A program made the position numbers and the translations under genes. The notes under the pieces were generated by a model. It was not told where the DNA came from, did not search any database, and saw only the letters and a program-made list of their open reading frames with translations. From Botryosphaeria dothidea (Eukaryota; Ascomycota; Dothideomycetes; Botryosphaeriales; Botryosphaeriaceae): a stretch of DNA of 64,000 nucleotides. The stretch covers positions 2,666,001 to 2,730,000 of the forward strand of contig WWBZ02000073.1 in the NCBI GenBank assembly GCA_011503125.2. The letters run 5' to 3'. How positions within the stretch are numbered: position 1 is the first letter of the stretch; every line of letters begins with the position of its first letter. Below are positions 33,301 through 44,200 of this stretch, one piece after another.

Positions 33301-33316
33301 TAAGGTGGGAAGGTAG
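27320..33316 (+). CDS. SEC7: SEC7-type Arf guanine-nucleotide exchange factor (BIG/Sec7)
   Basis: A single uninterrupted frame of 1998 residues. The ATG at 27320 (CACCATGG) has good initiation context; the frame before it has only a TTG. The first roughly 150 residues are acidic, Pro/Glu-rich and probably disordered. The DCB region follows, then the HUS domain, whose motif appears as EIYLNYDCD near residue 630. The Sec7 domain is at about 790-977, with QKIDRFMLKFAERY and the preceding FLQSFRLPGEA carrying the glutamate that displaces nucleotide from Arf. HDS repeats fill the C-terminal half. It activates Arf1 at the trans-Golgi for vesicle formation and is essential in yeast. Length and order fit the BIG/Sec7 family. 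The absence of introns in 6 kb is unusual beside the multi-exon neighbours. Confidence 0.96.
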   Translation: MADHEPPRDDQITPSDEPREDEQAPKPEHPEDDGQPAQPDVSDRADPEPAKAEEEVEEESEEEELEKTEKTEHEAPAAAHAPVPEAAEDDTRDEEPQSPRTEQPAPPTISLPEGHDEHDVQHDRPPTESSDRTVPLSPSVRLRTDSQSTAATNATARTTTRSSLVFVVTALETIAASKDARRTKKLADTTQKALSAIKGDGDPASIDPETLFEPLQLATEANTVQVVTTALDCIGKLISYSYFSYPSEQPAGSPEQPALIDRAIDTICDCFQLDATHADIELQILKSLLSAILNDKIVVHGAGLLKAVRQTYNIFLHSKSSNNQQVAQGALTQMVGTVFERVKSRLRVREARMNLSKTSLHKNSSGDISPEGGDIGGVDSNGDGEQEAENSENAPDMPVEKDESAKITLQSFENRKSFDDARIADNAPTLVTRNKNRRAPSRANTLQSSDGQESTDPTEEEEEDEIYVKDAYLVFRAMCRLSTKSVPLDEAQNVRSQSMRSKLLSLHIIHTIVHNNVAVFVSPYATIRSSNTAEPTTFVQAIKQYLCLSLSRNGASSLKQVFEISCEIFWLMLHQLRVMLKKEIEVFMKEIYLAILEKRSAPTFQKQYILQILHRLGGDPRALVEIYLNYDCDRTALDNHFQKIVEHLSRISSTPVVITAQQQQAYQEHHTKQQAASPTDWQTRAALPPSLATVSLQPGNEIDQGFPAEYSLKQESLGALVEILRSLVNWSQQSLSDAAAVNENVPRASHEDIRDSIDTRANLTSSPAIDSPNGPGTPVPEDDPSQLEKAKQRKTALNHAIRQFNYKPKKGMKLLLKDGFIPSDAPEDIARFFLSNDQIDKKALGEYLGEGDDENVKIMHCFVDQMDFQRTRFVDALRRFLQSFRLPGEAQKIDRFMLKFAERYMAGNPSAFANADTAYVLAYSVIMLNTDQHSSKLKGARMTPEDFIKNNRGINDNADLPDEYLKGIYEEIASNEIVLDTERETAANLGQLPQGNQGGGLGNLGQAFANVGRDLQREAYIQASEQMANRTEQLYKSLLRAQRRGPSRFPVSKFIPASSSKHIGPMFHVTWMPFLTALSGPAQDTQNLETIKLCMEGQKLAIRIACLFDLEDPRQAFVSSLSRFTQLYNLNEMKAKNIEALYALLDVAQHEGNLLKESWRDILTCISQLDRFQLISAGIEDSAVPDLMRSNSQSSKSSTPSRKSLQVPNKNRPRSGTSNLYQSEAAAESRSADMVRAVDRIFTNTANLSGEAIVQFVRALTQVSWQEIQSSGQSESPRTYSLQKLVEISSYNMNRVRFEWTNIWQILGEHFNQVGCHTNTNVVFFALNSLRQLSMKFMEIGELPGFKFQKDFLKPFEHIMKNTSVVPVKDMVLRCLIQMIQARGENIRSGWRTMFGVFTVAAKEPYEGIVNLAFDNITQVYNTRFGVVISQGAFADLVVCLTEFSKNHKFQRKSLQAIETLKSTVPKMLRTPECPLSIDSDKPKDEPQAAGVPKQPTRQTQEEQFWFPVLFAYHDVLMTGEDLEVRSRALTYLFDTLQQYGSAFPREFWDILWRQILYPIFMVLRSKSEMSNALNHEELTVWLSTTFIQALRHMIALFTHFFESLEYMLDRFLELLALCICQENDTLARIGSNCLQQLVHQNVTKFTPEHWEKVVSAFVDLFQRTEASALFSAATTGSYTPAANGSKTPKAMSDTQSLSDLPLDSGDDRSEIEDPNALGINGIMSPRRGSAAVSDDGTPNGSPRTDLEDYKPVEGLQQAPVVVTAARRRFFNQIITKCVLQLLMIETVNELFSNDDVYAQIPSPQLLRLMMLLKKSYQFAKRFNEDRDLRTKLFREGFMKQPPNLLKQESGSAAVYVSILFRMYHDTSSERRLNRANTEQALIPLCVDIVTSYIQLDEETQQRNIVTWRPVVIDVLDGYAGFPEQDFDKHVKVFAPLVVGLLNRDMGIELQRSVQNLLQRMLEVKVGIEAGGLVVERGSPGTERRPSVFGRRGSKVGR

Positions 33317-33955
33317 ATTTCGTCAACGTTGATGATCACGACGGTGGGAAGGAAGTGTGGTTAATGTTTTCGGTAATGGACGGGTTATGTGAACACGTGT
33401 GGGCGGATGGAGAGTCAGGCAAGCAGGGAGGAGAGGATGATTTGATTTTCGTTCCTAGGCTGCGTGCATTGTTGAGAAGGGGAGCGAAAGCATAGGAAGT
33501 GCCGCTGGTCGCAAGGACTTTTTGTGCAGTAGGGCTGGGTGAAGCGGCAGTAAAGTCATGCGTGCGGGGCGTTTTATATCTCTGGGAGCAGAGCTCTTCG
33601 TTTTTAAGTTCTTCTTGCGAGGTTTGTTCTATGCTTGTAGTTTAGAGAGAAGTAACTGCATGAGGGCTTTTTGACTTCTATTCTTCTCTTTCTTAACTTT
33701 GTTTCTGCATGGGTGAAGCGAGTGGACGGAAGCTTGCGGCTGTGGCGAGTTCAATGTGTGAACGGCACAGGTCTATGCCTATTTTTTCTTTCTAGAAAAC
33801 AAAAACACGGTATGATTATTTTACTATATGAATGCTACGTCTTCATCATGTTCCCGCACATGATGCCCTGAGGCATCCTGCGAAATACTCGAGGACGAAA
33901 ACCTTGTTTTAGCATTGTAATGATAGCAAAACAATCATATTCCTAACGATAGAAA
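33317..33955. other. convergent intergenic region
   Basis: This contains the SEC7 3' flank, AT-rich towards the right. No gene, RNA or repeat was recognised. Confidence 0.5.
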
Positions 33956-36325
33956 TTAGACAAGCTCTATCTCACGCCTTTGCTGATTGAAGGCGTCCTT
34001 TTCCAGCAGCCAGAAAGAGCCTATGCGCATGTAAGTATTGCGCTCTTGGCATACAGGTGATATGAGAAGACCCCACTCGCTCTCATGGACTAGCAAGCAC
34101 AGCATTTCAAATTGCTTCGTGGTATGCGAGGCGGACGCTAACAGTCTTTCGAGACTGATGTAGCGATCAAGCCAAGCACGTCCAATTTCGTGCCCAGCGC
34201 GCTTCAAAGAAAACCAGTTCCCGTTCTCCTCGGCCCAAAATGACCTTATCTCAGTCCAAGCTTCGAGCCTAATACTACCCTTCACGGAACTTCCAAATTG
34301 GTCCAGCTCGTGATTGATATGGCAATCGAGCACTCGTGCGCAATCCTTGGAGCAGTGACCATGGTTGTGGAAGAACTCCACAGGTCCGTCTACAGATGCC
34401 CAGGACCATTACGGCAGAAGATCAGACAAAGTGCCAGCCCTAGGGCCATCGCAAACTCGCCAACCAAGATCCCAGATGAGACTGGTTTTCCACAATCCGA
34501 CCAGATACACATCTTGCTTGCCCTTGCGCGCCCAAAAATACTCGGCTACACCAGCGATTGCGACAAGCCTATCTTCAGGCTTAGTAAGCGTTCGGGAAGT
34601 GTATTGCTCTATCGCAAAGTGCCATTCCAAATAGGGCTCCGATAGTAAGAATCCGTAAGTCAATCCAATAGAAAGCGGTATAGACGGATACGAAAACATA
34701 TTTTCACGATGGCGTTGGTCGTGCTGAAGCTGTTTGCAGTACCAGTAGATGGACGGATTCCCCAGGTTTATGTAACGAGCGGGACAGTAAGAATTCCTGG
34801 TACGTCCAAGCCCATGTGTGAATCGCATCGTCGCGCTCCGCAGTCATTTTGCAAGCTCGCGTAGATCTGGCCGGGCATGTTCAATCCATCAAAGCCCTTG
34901 GGAAGAGGACAAAACGGCATTTCCGGTCCATCGCCACCCGGCTGGATGCCGTGGAACGCGTCCTTTCCAGCAGCAGCTCCTATTGGTGAGGAGGGCGTTG
35001 CGGTAAATGACCTTCATCTTCACGGATTCTTCGTTCCAGTCCGCCTTGGCCTCCTCGCTATCTCCCTGGAGTATACGGAGCGAATCGACCAATAAATACT
35101 GAACTCCAAGAATTCTGGCGAACTCGATTGCATCCTTGATCGTTTGGGGAATGCTTTTTACTGGTATCTCCGCTTTCATTTTCCTCAAGATTCTGGGGGT
35201 TTGTGTCAAAAAATTGTTTCGATCCCCAACAATAACTCAGTGCTAGATATGTTTCCCTGATTGGTGTAATAAAGATATCTTCTTGTTGGCCCTGTACCAG
35301 ACTGGGATTGATCCACAATCGTGGGATTTCCGAAGTACCGGGACGTCCAACATCCACTAGACGCTTGGGTAGAGGCGACTCGATATCTTTTGAGCAAGAG
35401 GCATGATTCTGTAGGCAACATTACATCCATCTGGCAGCGTATTTGGCAGCTTGTTCCAGGTTCTTCCAAGGGATGTGGTGACGTGATCGGCTTGCAGATG
35501 GTGCTTCTACGCAAGATATCAGCCAGACCTCGCTTTTTCATTTGATAGCAGCTTGGCGTTCACATACCGGGAAAAGTGTAGAGGGTCAATGGCCCTGCAA
35601 CAATCATCCTGATGAAGTGCAACACCTGTTCTTTCGCTATTTCTTGGGTTCCATGGCTTCAGCCCATTTGATACTGGCTTGGTGGCCGATGTTCATTCAT
35701 CAATGTACCCCTTTAGCACTATATGATCGTCATTCTGGCTCATGAGCTGTGCAAACGTCTTCTCACGGCCCTTCACATCTACTTCAACGCCTGCCTGATG
35801 CCACGCCTCCCAGTCAGCCCATCTTGCGAAATTATCCTCATGACGTTTCGCCGCACTCCAGTCGACCTGATAACAGGATTCTCGGTCTGGATAGTAGTAC
35901 ACGTAATGATCCCGCATGCGCCTCCAGATCAACACGCAAAGCGGACAAACAGCTGTGACCATCACGGACTACTGCGGGCTCAGCGACGCTCTCCAGATCT
36001 TTGGCAGTTCGATGCTGGTACCCGTCGTCCATCATCGCATCCAGGTCAGTCCACTGTAGACGTCGCAGAGGTTTTCGGAGCTAATCCAGTCGGATACATC
36101 GTCATGCGGCGACCTGCAGCAACAGCGGATGAACATCGGCGGGGTTTGGAAATTTATGGAAAACTGGTTCGGTGGGGGGCTGGCTTGGTTCTCTTCGTTT
36201 GTTGTCTTCCATGGTTGCTGTTTTGACGGTGTGGATTGAAAGGCGCAGTCTGAGGAGGTGAGGAGGGTGAGGGGAAATTCTGTTAGATTGTTGATGAACA
36301 ACGATGATCCATTGATGATTGGCAT
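33956..36325 (-). pseudogene. HET-domain (heterokaryon incompatibility) gene, frameshifted
   Basis: The pieces follow the order of a fungal HET protein but lie in changing minus-strand frames. ENLCDVYSGLTW and then DAMMDDGYQHRTAKDLES are near 36030-36080. CPLCVLIWRRM is near 35930. The HET core appears as YLALSYCWGSKQFF near 35220, then in another frame IPQTIKDAIEFARILGVQYL and VDSLRILQGD near 35100-35160. The family C-terminus, YTSRTLTKPEDRLVAIAGVA with YLVGLW, is near 34480-34620, and the last piece runs to 33956. At least five frame changes are needed to connect them, more than plausible introns explain. HET proteins cause cell death on fusion of unlike strains. This copy is non-functional as read. 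Confidence 0.82.
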
Positions 36326-36824
36326 GAGGAGGAAGGGCGTAGGTGGCCCACCCTCCTTATATACGTAAGTGAGTGACTAAGCTATCTGGTGTTGCAAAAG
36401 CAATATGCAAAACACGTGATTTCCAACAAATTCTTACATGTCTGAGTTACACAAGTTCATATGCAGCTGCACAAAAACGCTCTTACCCAAGTGTGAATTG
36501 ATTGAGTGGAGGCCACCCGCTGATGTGAGCGCACTATTGCGGTTCCGATAGCTTACATGAAAAGTCAGGTCTCTTTCTTCCCTTAGGAGATCAAGTGTAT
36601 TGCAGCCGGTGGTCAGCGGCAATGGGCTCTAAAATTGAAACTTCATGGGAGTGAAAGCATTCATCCGCATGTAATTGTGTCACATTTTACTTCCAAAGCC
36701 ATCCGGATGATTACTTCCACTCCCCATAACAGTAACTTGTTGGTGGGAGACTGTCTCTGCCTCCTTGTTTTCCTGAGCTGTCTGCTAAAATGAAATATCC
36801 CAACCACATCTACGACTCACCTTA
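36326..36824. other. intergenic, nothing recognised
   Basis: No gene or repeat was recognised in this 0.5-kb spacer. Confidence 0.5.
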
Positions 36825-38847
36825 TTAGCCTCTCTCACACTTTAAATTTGAATGCTTTGGTCCATTCATGTAAGTAGATGATGTTACAAGATCGTTACAA
36901 AACCTTGGTATACAGCGCCGTAGATGAACACCGACGCCCAAACCCTTCTTTCTCCGATATCCTATGGTAGATCTGCCCGACTTTCTCCGACCCCTGACAT
37001 CGAAAGGATTTACAGCCAATATCCAGCCTCCTCTCACCAACTTCGTCTCCGAGGACGTCCTCGCACTACTCCCCGCATCCTTCGCCTCATCCTCCAACCC
37101 CGAAAACTCGCCCTCATTCCTCGCCTCCGTCACCGTCACATCCACCCTCTTCGCGACCTTGATCCCCCTCTCCAGATCGGGCCCACCACCGCCCGCTACG
37201 TCCTCCTCGCTCGCCCTCGCCACGTCCTCCGGATCCCCAAACCAGCTGCCCCTCTCCACCTTCGCCGAATTAATCCCCCTCAAGCTCCCCATCCGCTGCA
37301 ACCCTCCTCCACCCGCCCCGCCCCCCACCTCCGGCGCCAAAAACACCCTCCTCCCGCCTCTTCAACGCCTCCCGATACCCCATCGCGCCCCGCCAGCTCT
37401 CCAGCTCGTACTCCCGCTGCCATCGCCATGCTCGCCGTCGCCCCGCCGCCCTCCCCGACACACGCAAAACTCGTGTTCCCGGCGCCGCCTCTCCGCCCCA
37501 AACCCTTCTGGTGCTTCTGCGACGACCGGCCGTAGGCGGGCGACGAGTGGCCCGAGTAGCCGGAGACGGCGAGGACCTTGCGGAAGAAGAGCTTCAGCGC
37601 GGGCGCGCTGGCACAGACGATGGCCATGTGGCCTCGACGGCGGTCCAGGTCCAGACGAGCGAGGCGTGCCAGGGGATGTCGTAGGTGCTGTTGTAGAGGG
37701 GGAAGATGTAGACCATGCGGAGGATGCCGGTGACCGCAGAGGCTGAGGGGGTTGGTCAGTTTTTTTTTTTTTTTTTCTCCTTTCTCTTGGGTTCGTGTTG
37801 GTCCGAGGGGGTGGGTGCGGTTGTGAGTGGTCGGATGGAGGGGTGTGGGTTGATTTTGGTGCGGGAGAGGAGCGGGTATCAGTGTAAATCAGCCGTGTGG
37901 CCAGGGACACTTACAAGATACCCACGCTGAAAATGCACCCCAGCGCGACCTTCTGCCGCCGCGGGATCTGCAGCTTGCGGAATAGCAGCGGCGGCAGCCC
38001 GCACGCCAGGAAGTCCTGCACCACGCTGATCGCGCTCGCCGCCAGCATCACGGCCCCTTCGTTGAAGCACTTCCACCCGTTCGTCCGCGCCCAGGACGGG
38101 TCGACCTGGTTCCAGTAGGCCGGGAGCGGCTTGCAGCCGAGGAAGATGGTCAGGACGAAGGTGAGCATGTAGGCGAGCACGAAGGCCATGCTGGCCCAGA
38201 CGGCGTAGAGGAACCAGCGCTCGATGGTGTTGACGGCCATGCGGCGGTAGAAGCACAGGATGGAGAGCTTGGTCAGGCTGGTGCTGACGATGTAGGAGAG
38301 GGAGATGGCGAGGGTGATCTGCGCGGGGCGTCAGCCAGGAGGGAGTGGTGGCAATGTGTTCGGCGGGTGTGCGTACCTCGCGGCTCTGGACGGCCAGCTT
38401 GATGTCCATATCCCAGACGTGGCTGCGGTTGTCAGAAGGTGGGAGCGTGTGGGGGAAGTGGTGAGCTTACCGGTCGAAGCCGTATAACCTGTCGGCTGGA
38501 CTCTTCATCAGCGGGTGCCAAAGTGATCATAGAAGGATGACTTACCTAAGCCTATAGAGATGGCGAGGCCTGTTGTTGGAATCTGTGCGAGTCAGGACAT
38601 GCAATTTGAAGTCTATTTCAACAAGACACTTGCGTACCATTGCAAGAGATATGAACAGATCATCCAACCCGGCACTGTGCTGAACAAACAAGCGAGCATA
38701 TATCCTTCCAAGGACAATGCATAACGTGACGATGTACATTACTGCGACCACGACGACCAGCGTGAGGTCCCTACGTATTCCATGGGGGAAGGCGTCAGTC
38801 TGCCATGCCAGAACGAGGTCCACTGGCGGATGGAGGCCGCCCGGCAT
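36825..38847 (-). pseudogene. fungal rhodopsin-like seven-helix membrane protein, frameshifted 3' half
   Basis: Exons 38847-38638, 38582-38546, 38495-38471, 38422-38377, 38318-37922 and from 37742 join in frame. They encode membrane helices with family motifs GLDDLFISLAM, YGFDRHVWDMD, LTKLSILCFYRRM, TGILRMVYIFPLYNSTYD and HASLVWTWTAVEA. This is the fungal rhodopsin-like (PTH11-related) integral membrane family; its ligand is unknown. At 37628-37633 one base is missing: the conserved VEAHMAIVCASAPALK continues only after a frame change. A second change is needed in the Gly-rich C-terminal tail near 37340-37450. One intron contains a 20-base poly-T run on the plus strand. It is either a recent pseudogene or carries local sequence errors. 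Confidence 0.75.
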
Positions 38848-41216
38848 CGTGTGTCGGTTTAAGCTTGACTCCTCGACAAAGCGGGTTTTGTCGTCCAGAT
38901 GGATTAACTCATAGAGGTAAACGGGTTCTGTTGAGGTGGTTTGAGGCGTAGTGAGGAAGTTACCAGAATCGAAAACGAAGGATAAACGGGATGCAAACCA
39001 AGGCACTGGGAGAACGAAAGAAGACCGACACGGTCACCGGAACAGCATGGGAGGGGGGCACGAAGTGGGTAACAGCGGGGACGGCGGCGTGCCCCCATGT
39101 TAAAGTTATCTTTCTGTGGTGGCGCGACGACTGCCGCCCCATCAGCGCCAGGTTGACGGGCTTTGCGGTAGCACAGTCTGGAGTGGTGGCCCCTGTTCCC
39201 AAGCGGCAAAGGAAAAGCAGCTGCAGCACCCCATTTGGGTAAGGGCGGCCAACTCGAGATTCAAGCGAATAGGGAGGAGGAGGGCGGTGCTTGTTGCGGG
39301 CGGGGCGTGGGCCAAGGCTCGCGGTGTGGTTTCACGAGGCACGGAGTTGGGCTGCCTGTTTCGGAGCCCGTCATTTAAGCTCCACGGAAGGAACAACGGT
39401 TGCGCGCGAGCTTCCACTTGGGCACGGGGGGTTGCTTTTCCACTCCTGCTCCAGACGTCGACCGAGATGGTCGATGGCCGTTGGTGGCCAATCAGCCGAG
39501 GATCGGGGCATGCCGTCTTACCGGACACTGCCAGTCCCGTCCCTCGCCCAGGTACTCGGAGCATCCAAGTTTCATGTGCCTGGTGGTTGGAGACGCTGCT
39601 GTCCCGTCCGTCCACCAGATTATTTGCTCATGATAATGCCGCGCGAATAGTGCATGAGGAGTGTGGTGGTTGAGCTTTAGTGCATAGATCGGTTCAGCCT
39701 TCCTGTGCTTGACGCAACCCATTAGTGTCGGAGCGATCTGCAAGATGGGGGGGAGGGGGGTCCTTGTCTTTGATGAGCATGGCCCTGTGGCGCAACCCGG
39801 CTCTTCCATGAAAGACTAACGGTGGTAAGCGGCAGGGCTGATGACGAACCATTTGCATTCCAGCCGTCTTCCGCCAGCCACAAAGAGTGTTCGGTACAAT
39901 GGCCACGAGAGGCAGGTTCTATGCTGATACCAACATGCACGCGCCTCTCGACTTACCTAGGCACTTTCCGCATCAGCAGCATGGCTGAGCCGGGTACTCA
40001 GCAGGGCGGAAGCGGGGAATGAGCAATTGCCGAGAGGACGAGAGGACGACAAGCCGGGTGCGAGCACAGTGCCTCGGGAGAAGGCTCGACGGTACGGAAC
40101 GGGAGCTGCCAGGGTGCAACCCAAGAGACGGCACGAGCACCGGCAGATGGGCTGGGGGATCGCGCGGCGGGCCCCCCGGATTTTCGACACGTCCTTTGGG
40201 TCAAGCCCCGGAACTCCCCATTGTCTCCAGCGGTACCATCGCAATGTCTCCACCAATGGGATGATCCTTGCTACATGCCACCGCTCCCGCTAGCAACTGA
40301 GCAGGACCAGCCGGCTTTTGTCGCCCGGGCGGCTGTGAACAGGCTAAAAGGACAAGTCTACTCGCTAATGCAGCTAACGTATGACCAACAACTCCCGCCA
40401 TCTCGCCAGCAATCTTCAAGACGAAATTCCATAAAAGACCAAAAGTATTAGACTTCGGTTTGGAGGAGTGCCATCCTCCACGCAGCGAAGGCTCTAACTC
40501 ACCTATATTTAGACTCCGGTCATGCAGCGACGGTGGCCGCACTATATACGTGTCTCTTCTAAAGAACTAGAGGATAGTGGTCAGATCACTGCGCAGTCAG
40601 ACACACCGTACCAATACGCGGCTGTCAGGAATTTGCGTCAATTTACGGGCTACAAGAGAGGAAGAGCTTGTCAACTTCAAAATAGTCCACTCCATAACGT
40701 CATTCAAAGACGGCCAGATAGATATCATACCACTTTCTCATTGCTTTTCGTTTGAGATCTGCCGATCGAGAGTATGCGGCTGCCTGGACAAAGCAACAGT
40801 GTCGCCGTTGCAAGCCATGTTTGCTTTTCCTTCAGTTCACTGCGTTCGCCTTGCACCAACATCCCTGCTTGTTTCGAAACACACCAGGGCTTTGACTCGG
40901 ACGGACCTGTGAACCGGTGCAGCGGAATTCGGCCTGGGATCTACGATCGGCAATACAGATAAAGCCTTGGGTAGAGACAAGCTGCTTCATACTGAATATC
41001 CGCCGGCCCGTTTAACTGTCATCCAATATAAGCTGTTACGTAGTCCATGCTCAGTCGACCTCATTGGGAAAATGCTGCACGAATAAATTAGCTCAGGGAA
41101 GGGGATATTAATCACTTCTCTCCGGGTTCTGCTGGAAGCAGACAAAAAGAAGGAACAGAAAAAAAAAACACAAACTCAATCTACTTCTTTCGGATCTCGG
41201 ATCGACGGCCCCCATC
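38848..41216. other. long intergenic region, nothing recognised
   Basis: This 2.4-kb stretch is one of the longest gene-free intervals in the gene-rich part. Overlapping open frames on both strands at 39,100-40,300 look like GC-rich chance frames without family resemblance. No tRNA, repeat array or transposon ends were found. Confidence 0.5.
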
Positions 41217-44200
41217 TTAAAACCCAAACATATTCTCATCCTCCTTGTAACCCCATTCTGCGAATCACAGTCAGCAATCTCGAGCAAAATCAAGGTGTCA
41301 ATGCATCAAAACTCACCCTTCAAAGCCGGCACCCCAACCCCCTCCACCATCCCCTTCGGCCCGCACAAAAACACCACGCTCTCCTCCCCAGGCTCAAACA
41401 AACTCCGCCTCAACAGCTCCGCACTCACATGTCCCCTATCCCCTTCCCAACTATCGCTGGCATGGCTCAGCACATGCGTCACGCTCACCTGGCCCCTCCC
41501 TTCCTCCACAAACCTGTCCAGCTCATCTTTTAGGAGTATATCCCCCTCGCTCCTATTCGCATACACGCATCTCACCCGCACCGGATCCGCTGACAGCAGA
41601 ATCCTTGCGATGAGCGCATATCCAGGCGTCAGGCCGCTGCCACCCAGCACGAGCGAGATGCGCGAGAAGTGGCGGGGACGGCCGTCAATGGCGAAGGCGC
41701 CGCAGCCGTGATACGTGATGGCGCCGGTGGGGCCGCGAATCTCGACATTTGAGCCGAGCGGGAGGAGGTCGAGGATATTTGAGAGCGCGCCACCGGGTTG
41801 CTGCTCGTCCGGGAAGTAGGTTTTGACGGTCAGGTCGAACGTGCCGTCGCCGTCGCGGAGGGCGTGGTGGGCGGCGCTGACGCTGGCTTTACTGTCACGG
41901 CGGGCCGATTGCGGGAATGTCGTCGAAGTGGGGGAAAGGGCGTGCTCGTGCTCGACGCTGTTGTGGTTGTGGTGTTTGGGGGCCGGGAGGAGAGGGCGCG
42001 TGGGCGTGTAGCTGCGGATGAGCATGCGGTCTTTGAGGTGGAAACCGATCTGCACGTGTTGGCACGTCCCCAGGCCGAGCACGGGTTTTCCTTCTGGCAG
42101 GGCGAAGGTGTAGATTCGTGTGTCGTGTGAGATCTCTTCGCGGCCGACGAGGCGGACGGGGACCCATCGGTGTTTCTGGAGTACGAGTTGGTCGTCGCTG
42201 TCTTGGGAGGAGGCCTTTTCTTTGGCAGCGGCCTCGGCGTTCTTCTTGATGAAGTTGGCAGCTTTCTCGGTGACTACTCCGAGGACGCATTCTGTACAGG
42301 GGTGAGTTGGTTAGTTTCCGTATTGGCGTTGTTGACATACCCTTCAGCTTCTGGTACGCATATCCGTCATGGATACTCGCGAACTCATCACTTGTCTCTT
42401 GATGAACCTTGCCTGCATGGCCAAGAACTGCAGCTTTACCCCCTGGGTGCCCGGCCAGAACGCTCGTTGCATCATACACCTTTCCGTCGATGACGATCCA
42501 GCAGTCATCTTCCTTGTCATGCTTCTCTATCTCCTTCCGCGTAAATTGTTTCTGCGGGACCCCGGCCTCCTGTCTGGCATTCTCGATCTGATTCTCTGTA
42601 CTTGGTTTCATCCATCCGCCCTGACCCGTTCCTGGCTCCACTGGATGTTGAAATAGAATGGAAGGTATGTCCGAATCCTCTGCGTCCACGATGCTGGGCC
42701 GGACTACGTACCAACTGTTGTTCATCATACCCATCACATTCCAGCTGGGCTTCTCAGGCTGCGTATTCTTGAACGCATTGAAGCAGCGCACTATAATGCT
42801 TTTGGCGCGGAGTAGGTGCGAAAGTTCGACATCAACGTGCCAGTGTAACCAGGTCCAAAATTTCTTGCCATGTCTGATGGGAAAGTCTGGGAATTGACGC
42901 ATGCAGTACAGCCAGGTCTCGCCATCGTCGAGAGATACTTCAACACGCTGGACTTGGTGCCCGCCTCCATAATACGCGAAACCCGCAATGCGGTAGCTGT
43001 GGCCCTTTCGTGCCTTCGCCAGAGAAATCTTCTCTCCTTGCGCAGGCTTTACGATGACAGAGTTCAGGTTCTGTTCGTTGCACGCCGTATCCGGATGGTG
43101 GAAAAGCGCATCCGCAAACTCTCCGTCCTTTTCTGTCACGAAGCTTGGCAGGACTCTGTTATCCCAGATGTGATAATAGGAGTCGTTTTCTTTGTCACTA
43201 ATCCATATTTTCTTCAGCCACTTGACACAGCGTCCGCCAACATATCCAGGGACAATCAGACGCACTGGATAGCCATGATCCGGAGGGAGTGGCACGTCGT
43301 TCATTTCGTACGCCAAAATTACATCGTTGACCGGGTCCATGGCATGCTCGAACGGAATGCTTGTTGCGTACTTCCCGTCGCTCGGTTCGTCGGCTCCCTC
43401 AAAGTGGACCCAATGCCGCTTTCCATCATCTCCGGGCATGGTCTCTGGGATGCCTGCAGATAGTAGCACGTCGCGAAGCAGGGGTCCTTTCCAGTAAGCA
43501 CAACCAACTGCGCCAGCTCCCCAATTGAAACCCTTGCTCTTCTTGATCATGTTGAGTTCTTTCCTTCTATTTCCATCGCATGCAAGTGTTACTGGAATAT
43601 TGATTGTGGCATATTTGTTCTTCAGTTCATCCATCGACAGCGTCAGCTTCCCGCTTTGGATCTCGAGCTTGTGGAACTCCCAGAGCAGGCATGGAACAGC
43701 ACCGTGATTGCGCACGTAATGCAGCTCGTTGGGCGTTATGAGACCGGCATCAAAGAGATGCGAGAGATGTGCCTCAGCATTCAGAGGATGTTTTCCTGTC
43801 AGGCGGATCAAGTCTGAGGATCGCGGGAGCCAGTTGTCCGGGGTGAACTGGTCCTTTTCATCGATAGAGATCTGCGTCCTGTTTTGGTGCTGTGGTGATC
43901 TTCCTTTACCGTCGTTGGTCTTTAGTTGCGAGATGTACTCCTTCTCGTGGCGAAGATTCCGGAGAAGGGTGATTTCCTGCAGAGTGTACTTCTTGTGAAG
44001 CTTGTCTTGATCGGATTCTAGATTTCCAGCTTGACCGCTCTGCTCGATGCCGGAGTCGTAACCGGAGTCTTCTACTCCAGCGTACGCGCTGTGGTGTTTG
44101 TTTTCTCCTTGAGCTCTCTTCCATTCATGTTCCTGCTGGTTGCCTTTGTTTTTGTCGTTCTTCTTCTGTTCTTGCTGCTGCTGTCTCTTTTTGACGTTGG

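Noticed and set aside
39116..40300. Overlapping open frames of 100-185 residues on both strands
   Set aside because: No family resemblance, signal sequence or splice-supported extension was seen; they look like chance frames in GC-rich intergenic DNA.
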